Below, piece after piece: positions 14,206-18,644 of a DNA stretch of 18,644 nucleotides; positions within the stretch are counted from its first letter, which is position 1, and each line of letters begins with the position of its first letter. The notes beneath the pieces are model-generated. The model searched no databases. It saw only the letters and a list, made by a program, of their open reading frames with translations, and had not been told where the DNA came from. The stretch is from NCBI GenBank assembly GCA_011524805.1, contig WTJO01000175.1:1-18644 (forward strand). Direction: 5' to 3'. Source of the stretch: Alphaproteobacteria bacterium. Its GTDB lineage: Bacteria; Pseudomonadota; Alphaproteobacteria; Puniceispirillales; Puniceispirillaceae. Both the position numbers and the translations under genes were made by a program.

Positions 14206-14727
14206 ATGTCACTTACAGATCAGAACTCATTTACATATGACGAGCTTATCAGCTGTGCCAAGGGCGAGCTGTTTGGGCCTGGTAATCCCCAACTGCCGCT
14301 ACCACCAATGCTGATGACAGATCGTATTACCTCTATCACAGAAGATGGCGGCGCATATGATAAAGGCTATATCGAGGCAGAGCTGGATATTCATCCTGAT
14401 TTATGGTTTTTTCCGTGCCATTTTGAAGGTGATCCTGTCATGCCGGGCTGTCTTGGCATGGACGGGTTATGGCAGCTTGTCGGATTTTCACTTGGCTGGC
14501 GCGGCGGGCTAGGCCGCGGGCGCGCCTTGTCTGTTGGCGAGGTAAAATTTACCGGCCAGATTCTGCCAACGGCCAAGCTGGTTACCTTCCAGATTGATAT
14601 TAAGCGGGTATTGATGCGCAGGCTGGTGATGGGTATCGCCGATGGTCGTGTATTATGTGATGGCGAAACTGTGTTTGAAGCTGCCGACATCAGAGTCGGG
14701 CTGTTTGGCGCTGAAGGAGACAATTAG
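14206..14727 (+). CDS. fabA: 3-hydroxydecanoyl-ACP dehydratase / isomerase FabA
   Basis: FabA dehydrates 3-hydroxyacyl-ACP and isomerises trans-2-decenoyl-ACP to the cis-3 form, the branch point of anaerobic unsaturated fatty acid synthesis. The 173-residue product has the expected length and the hot-dog fold landmarks: PPMLMTDRI, the active-site stretch PCHFEGDPVMPGCLGMDGLW with catalytic His 72 and Asp 86, and GEVKFTGQILP. The start ATG has CAGGAA upstream. It abuts fabB directly, with the fabA TAG followed at once by the fabB ATG, so the two are surely one operon. An irr/fur-type regulator gene often precedes fabA in alphaproteobacteria; here the SH3 gene takes that place. Confidence 0.97.
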   Translation: MSLTDQNSFTYDELISCAKGELFGPGNPQLPLPPMLMTDRITSITEDGGAYDKGYIEAELDIHPDLWFFPCHFEGDPVMPGCLGMDGLWQLVGFSLGWRGGLGRGRALSVGEVKFTGQILPTAKLVTFQIDIKRVLMRRLVMGIADGRVLCDGETVFEAADIRVGLFGAEGDN

Positions 14728-15960
14728 ATGAGACGTGTGGTTATAACAGGAATAGGGATTGTATCATCTATTGGAAATAACGCAGATGAAGTACGCCAGT
14801 CACTTTATGATGGCCGATCCGGCATTGTTGCCGCACCTGATTTTGCAGAACTTGGCTTTCGCTCACAGATTAAAGGGTCTGTAGATATTGATCTGGCCGA
14901 ACTAATCGATCGCAAACAGATGCGCTTTATGGGTGAAGGTGCCGCCTATGCTGTTGTGGCAATGCAGCAGGCGGTCGCAGATTCAGGTCTGACAGAGGCC
15001 GAAATTTCACATCCTCGCACCGGCCTTATTGCAGGCTCAGGTGGCCCCTCAACAGCCAATATGCTGACTGCCTTTGATACCACACGTGAAAAAGGCCCGA
15101 AACGGGTTGGCCCCTATATGGTGCCGCGCTGTATGTCATCTACCGTATCTGCCTGTATTGCGACCTTTTTCAAAATTAAGGGTGTGAATTATTCGCTATC
15201 TTCTGCCTGTTCTACCTCGGCGCACTGTATTACGGCAGGTGTTGATGCAATCCGCTATGGTATGCAGGATGTGGTATTTGCCGGCGGCGGAGAAGAATTA
15301 CACTGGACTCTATCTGTGCTGTTTGATGCGATGGGGGCGATGTCATCTCAATATAATGATACGCCTGAAAAAGCCTCTCGTGCCTATGATGCAAATAGAG
15401 ATGGTTTTGTGATAGCAGGCGGCGGCGGCATGGTCGTGCTTGAAGATTATGAACGGGCAAAGGCACGGGGCGCAAAAATCTATGCAGAAATTGTTGGCTA
15501 TGGCGCCAATTCTGATGGCTATGACATGGTAGCGCCTTCTGGTGAAGGTGCGGTGCGGTGCATGAATCTGGCACTTGACGGATTTGACGGCCCGCTGGAC
15601 ATGCCTGTTGACTATATTAATGCGCATGGCACTTCTACACCTGTGGGAGATGTAAAGGAACTGGATGCAGTGCGTGACGTATTCACCCCGAAAGGCTATT
15701 TGCCGGTGGTCACGTCAACTAAATCGCTTACTGGCCATTCTCTTGGTGCAACAGGGGTTCAGGAAGCAATCTATACCTTGCTGATGATGCAGCATAATTT
15801 CATTGCCGCCTCTGCCAATATCGAAGAGCCAGACCCGGCGATAGGCGAGATTCCGATACCGCAAACCAGAATGGATAATACAACCATTAATCTGGCGCTA
15901 TCAAATTCATTCGGATTTGGCGGCACAAATGCGACGCTGGCACTGGCACGAGCTGATTAA
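14728..15960 (+). CDS. fabB: 3-oxoacyl-ACP synthase I FabB
   Basis: FabB elongates acyl-ACPs by condensation with malonyl-ACP and is needed to extend the cis-3-decenoyl product of FabA. The 410 residues carry the complete ketosynthase triad: Cys 161 in SSACSTSAHC, His 300 in NAHGTSTPVGD and His 337 in TKSLTGHSLGATG, together with the conserved Lys 332. GFGGTNATL is near the C-terminus. Length and direct pairing with fabA favour FabB (KAS I) over FabF (KAS II). There is no gap to fabA; fabI follows after 38 bases. Confidence 0.97.
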   Translation: MRRVVITGIGIVSSIGNNADEVRQSLYDGRSGIVAAPDFAELGFRSQIKGSVDIDLAELIDRKQMRFMGEGAAYAVVAMQQAVADSGLTEAEISHPRTGLIAGSGGPSTANMLTAFDTTREKGPKRVGPYMVPRCMSSTVSACIATFFKIKGVNYSLSSACSTSAHCITAGVDAIRYGMQDVVFAGGGEELHWTLSVLFDAMGAMSSQYNDTPEKASRAYDANRDGFVIAGGGGMVVLEDYERAKARGAKIYAEIVGYGANSDGYDMVAPSGEGAVRCMNLALDGFDGPLDMPVDYINAHGTSTPVGDVKELDAVRDVFTPKGYLPVVTSTKSLTGHSLGATGVQEAIYTLLMMQHNFIAASANIEEPDPAIGEIPIPQTRMDNTTINLALSNSFGFGGTNATLALARAD

Positions 15961-15998
15961 CGCATATCGCATTATCTAACAGTTCAGGATAGGAGCAT

Positions 15999-16790
15999 AT
16001 GGGCATTCTAAGCGGTAAAAACGGGCTGATTATGGGTGTAGCCAATGAAAAATCAGCTGCATGGGGCATTGCACAGGCAGCTGCCAATCATGGCGCCGAA
16101 CTGGCCTTTACCTATCAGATTGAGGGGTTCCGCAAACGCCTTGAGCCGCTTGCCGCCTCGGTTGGCTCATCTCATCTTATCGAATGTGATGTGGCCTCTC
16201 ATGAAAGCATCACCTCGGCATTTGCGCAGGTTGCAAATATCTGGGACAGGCTGGACTTTGTTGTGCATGCTATCGGCTTTTCAGACAAATCAGAGCTGAA
16301 AGGAGCCTATCTTGACACAAGCCGTGAGAATTTTCGCCAGACATTGCTTATTTCGGCCTTTTCCTTTACCGAAGTTGCGCAGGCCGCCCGCCCGCTTATG
16401 ACCCAAGGCGGCTCACTTTTGACACTCTCATATCTAGGCGGGGTCAGAACCACACCAAATTATAATGTTATGGGCGTTGCCAAGGCAGCACTTGAGGCCT
16501 CAACACGCTATCTGGCCGTTGATCTTGGCAGAGATAATATCAGGGTAAACACCCTGTCAGCAGGACCAATGCGCACTCTTGCCGGTGCCGCCATTTCAGG
16601 GGCAAGACATATTTTCAGACATTCTGAACAGCAGGCGCCGCTTGGACGCAATCCCGATATTCATGAGGTAGGCAAAGCTGCTGCCTATCTGCTATCTGAT
16701 CTGGCTAGCGGGGTTACGGGCGAGCTGCATTATGTCGATGGCGGCTATCATCATGTCGGGGTGCCGCACGAACTGCCAGAAGCAGAATAG
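15999..16790 (+). CDS. fabI: Enoyl-ACP reductase (NADH) FabI
   Basis: FabI carries out the last reduction of each fatty acid elongation cycle, converting trans-2-enoyl-ACP to acyl-ACP with NADH. The 263-residue product shows the divergent short-chain dehydrogenase features of FabI: MGVANEKSAAWGIA at the nucleotide site, HAIGF (90-94), LSYLGG with Tyr 145, and NYNVMGVAKAA with Tyr 155 and Lys 162 in the FabI Y-X6-K spacing. Start ATG is preceded by TAGGAG. It follows fabB closely, completing a fabA-fabB-fabI set seen in many alphaproteobacteria. Its transcript ends at the shared hairpin at 16796-16832. The FabI class implies possible triclosan sensitivity, from family knowledge only. Confidence 0.97.
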   Translation: MGILSGKNGLIMGVANEKSAAWGIAQAAANHGAELAFTYQIEGFRKRLEPLAASVGSSHLIECDVASHESITSAFAQVANIWDRLDFVVHAIGFSDKSELKGAYLDTSRENFRQTLLISAFSFTEVAQAARPLMTQGGSLLTLSYLGGVRTTPNYNVMGVAKAALEASTRYLAVDLGRDNIRVNTLSAGPMRTLAGAAISGARHIFRHSEQQAPLGRNPDIHEVGKAAAYLLSDLASGVTGELHYVDGGYHHVGVPHELPEAE

Positions 16791-16795
16791 TCAGC

Positions 16796-16832
16796 AAAAA
16801 AAGCTGGCGAACATGCCGCCAGCTCTGTTTTT
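16796..16832. terminator. Two-way rho-independent terminator between fabI and pnp
   Basis: AGCTGGCG (16802-16809) and CGCCAGCT (16817-16824) form a perfect 8-base stem with a 7-base loop. On the plus strand CTG then TTTTT follows (16828-16832), serving fabI. On the minus strand the stem runs straight into a T run (16802-16796), serving pnp. One hairpin therefore ends both convergent genes, with the better T tract on the pnp side. Confidence 0.88.
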
Positions 16833-16863
16833 CAGATTGTCTGATGCGTTTTGCATCTATGGC

Positions 16864-18644
16864 CTATTGGTCTGTTTCCAGATCCTCGCCTGTATCCTGA
16901 TCTACACGTTTCATTGACAGCTTCACCTTATTGCCGTCAAATCCGATCACCTTGACCTTGACCATATCACCTTCTGAACAGACATCTGTGGTTTTCGCCA
17001 CACGCTCATTCTTCATCTCGGAGATATGCACAAGCCCGTCACGAGCGCCAAGGAAGTTCACAAAGGCACCGAAATCAACTGTTTTGACAACTTTACCTGT
17101 GTAAATTACCCCTAGCTCAGGCTCGGCAATAATATCGCGAATACGGGCAAGCGCTGCATCAGACGAGCTTTGCGTTACCGCTGCAACAGACACGCTGCCA
17201 TCATCTTCAATATCAATTTTGGCACCTGTCTGCTCGACAATCTCTCTGATCATCTTACCACCCGGGCCAATAACTTCCCTGATCTTGTCGACAGGTATCT
17301 TGATGGTGGTGATTTTCGGCGCTGTTTCTGCCAGCACATCACGTGCGGAGGTTAGTGCTTTTGCCATCTCGCCCAGAATATGCAATCTGCCATCACGTGC
17401 CTGTGCCAGCGCAATATCCATAATTTCATGGGTGATAGAGGTGATTTTAATATCCATCTGCAAAGAGGTGATGCCTGCTTCTGTACCTGCAACCTTGAAA
17501 TCCATATCGCCAAGATGATCTTCATCACCCAGAATATCAGACAATACGGCAAATTCGTCACCTTCCTTGATAAGCCCCATCGCAATACCGGCTACCGGAC
17601 GCGCCAGAGGCACACCTGCATCCATCATTGCAAGAGAGGTACCACAGACAGTCGCCATGGAAGATGAGCCATTTGATTCGGTAATGTCGGAGACAATCCG
17701 GATCGTATAGGGAAATTCATCTTTTGACGGCAATAGCGGGTTAATGGCACGCCATGCCAGCTTGCCATGGCCAACCTCACGTCGCCCGGGTGAGCCAACA
17801 CGTCCTGCCTCGCCAACAGAAAAAGGCGGGAAATTATAATGCAGCATGAAACGTGAACGATATTCACCGGCAAGCGCATCAATAATCTGCTCATCCTGAC
17901 CTGTGCCAAGCGTTGCCACTACAAGCGCCTGTGTCTCGCCTCTGGTAAATAACGCAGAGCCATGGGTGCGTGGCAGAAATCCGACTTCAGAGACAATCGG
18001 ACGGACAGTTTTGGTATCTCTGCCATCTATCCGCTGACCTGTTTTCAGAATGGATGAGCGGACAATATCTGCTTCCATTTCTTTCATCACACTGCCAACC
18101 AGCACTGAATCAGCCTCTTCGCCGGCAAGTTCAGCAGCTTCGTCCTTGACAGCGCCAACAGCCGACTGACGTTCTGTCTTGTCAGCGATTTCGTAGGCGC
18201 CACTCATTTTTTTGTTCAGCTTGGACAGGGTTTTGCGCAGGCTGGCCGCTTCTTCAGCTTCTTCAGGAATATCACGTGGCTCTTTTGCAGCCGTTTCAGC
18301 CAAGTCGATAATCGCTTCAATGGCTGTCTGCATCTGCTCATGGCCGAATTTCACCGCGCCAAGCATCACTTCTTCAGACAGCTCGCTTGCTTCTGATTCA
18401 ACCATCAGCACGCCTTCTTTTGTGCCGGCAACCACCAGATCAAGGGCTGAATTTTCCATTTCTGCCAATGTCGGGTTCAGCACATAGCCGCCATCAATAT
18501 AGGCAATACGCGCCGCCCCAATAGGCCCGAAAAATGGCACGCCCGAGATGGTCAGCGCAGCAGACGCTCCCACAAGCGCAACAATATCAGGATTATTTTC
18601 CATATCATGTGACAGCACGGTACAAATAACCTGTGTTTCACACT
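16864..18644 (-). CDS. pnp: Polyribonucleotide nucleotidyltransferase (PNPase), 5' end cut by right edge
   Basis: PNPase degrades RNA from the 3' end using phosphate and is a core part of mRNA turnover. About 592 residues are visible of a family length near 700; the N-terminal part lies beyond 18644. The frame continues without a start to the window edge (CETQVICTVLSHDMENNPD), so the GTG at 18618 is an internal Val codon, not the start. Visible in order: the end of the first RNase PH domain, the helical domain, the second RNase PH domain with DILGDEDHLGDMDFKV (catalytic Asp residues), a KH domain with GPGGK, and an S1 domain (VDFGAFVNFLGARDGLVHIS). The C-terminus ends soon after S1, with no long tail. 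It converges with fabI on the two-way terminator. Confidence 0.97.
   Translation of the reverse strand, partial: CETQVICTVLSHDMENNPDIVALVGASAALTISGVPFFGPIGAARIAYIDGGYVLNPTLAEMENSALDLVVAGTKEGVLMVESEASELSEEVMLGAVKFGHEQMQTAIEAIIDLAETAAKEPRDIPEEAEEAASLRKTLSKLNKKMSGAYEIADKTERQSAVGAVKDEAAELAGEEADSVLVGSVMKEMEADIVRSSILKTGQRIDGRDTKTVRPIVSEVGFLPRTHGSALFTRGETQALVVATLGTGQDEQIIDALAGEYRSRFMLHYNFPPFSVGEAGRVGSPGRREVGHGKLAWRAINPLLPSKDEFPYTIRIVSDITESNGSSSMATVCGTSLAMMDAGVPLARPVAGIAMGLIKEGDEFAVLSDILGDEDHLGDMDFKVAGTEAGITSLQMDIKITSITHEIMDIALAQARDGRLHILGEMAKALTSARDVLAETAPKITTIKIPVDKIREVIGPGGKMIREIVEQTGAKIDIEDDGSVSVAAVTQSSSDAALARIRDIIAEPELGVIYTGKVVKTVDFGAFVNFLGARDGLVHISEMKNERVAKTTDVCSEGDMVKVKVIGFDGNKVKLSMKRVDQDTGEDLETDQ

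Noticed and set aside
18616..18618. GTG as the pnp start codon
   Set aside because: The frame stays open to the window edge and the residues before it (CETQVICT) are conserved PNPase sequence, so this is an internal valine.

Overview
The window is a contiguous piece of a bacterial housekeeping chromosome, almost certainly from an alphaproteobacterium. The gene order supports this: dnaA next to rpsT and mutM, mutM divergent from ubiE-ubiB-coaBC-dut, fabA-fabB-fabI together, and alphaproteobacterial-type protein sequences throughout. Base composition looks roughly balanced and coding density is very high. This fits a streamlined marine alphaproteobacterium (a SAR116-like lineage is my guess, not something I can prove). 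There are no mobile elements, CRISPR arrays, rRNA or tRNA genes, and no sign of recent transfer.

Layout. Positions 1-5395, all minus strand, hold the replication cluster dnaA > dnaN > recF > gyrB; gyrB is cut by the left edge. A 533-base non-coding gap (5396-5928) separates dnaA from rpsT. It holds the rpsT terminator, several inverted repeats and five GANTC sites within 200 bases. Then come rpsT (with a good sigma-70-type promoter) and mutM, both minus. From 7310 to 12378 the plus strand carries a tight operon-like run: ubiE, ubiB, coaBC, dut and a moeB/thiF-type E1-like gene, with stop/start overlaps at ubiE/ubiB and coaBC/dut. A minus-strand 2-hydroxyacid dehydrogenase and a divergent secreted SH3-domain protein follow. 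The plus-strand genes fabA, fabB and fabI encode unsaturated fatty acid synthesis and enoyl-ACP reduction. They converge on pnp (minus strand, 5' end beyond the right edge) at a two-way terminator.

How the genes work together: replication initiation, clamp and gyrase; ribosomal protein S20; repair of oxidised and uracil-containing DNA (mutM, dut); ubiquinone synthesis (ubiE, ubiB); coenzyme A synthesis (coaBC), whose product feeds the acyl carrier protein used by the Fab enzymes; sulfur-carrier activation; RNA decay.

The most unusual point is coaBC. Its reading frame begins with about 69 extra residues that look like a Cro/YdaS-type helix-turn-helix domain fused in frame to an otherwise complete CoaBC. 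The 52-base gap just upstream contains two tandem palindromes of the form TGTGA-N5/6-TCACA. Together these suggest a coenzyme A biosynthetic enzyme that may bind DNA and control its own operon. This is inference, but it is testable. The second point of interest is the GANTC-rich, repeat-rich gap upstream of dnaA.
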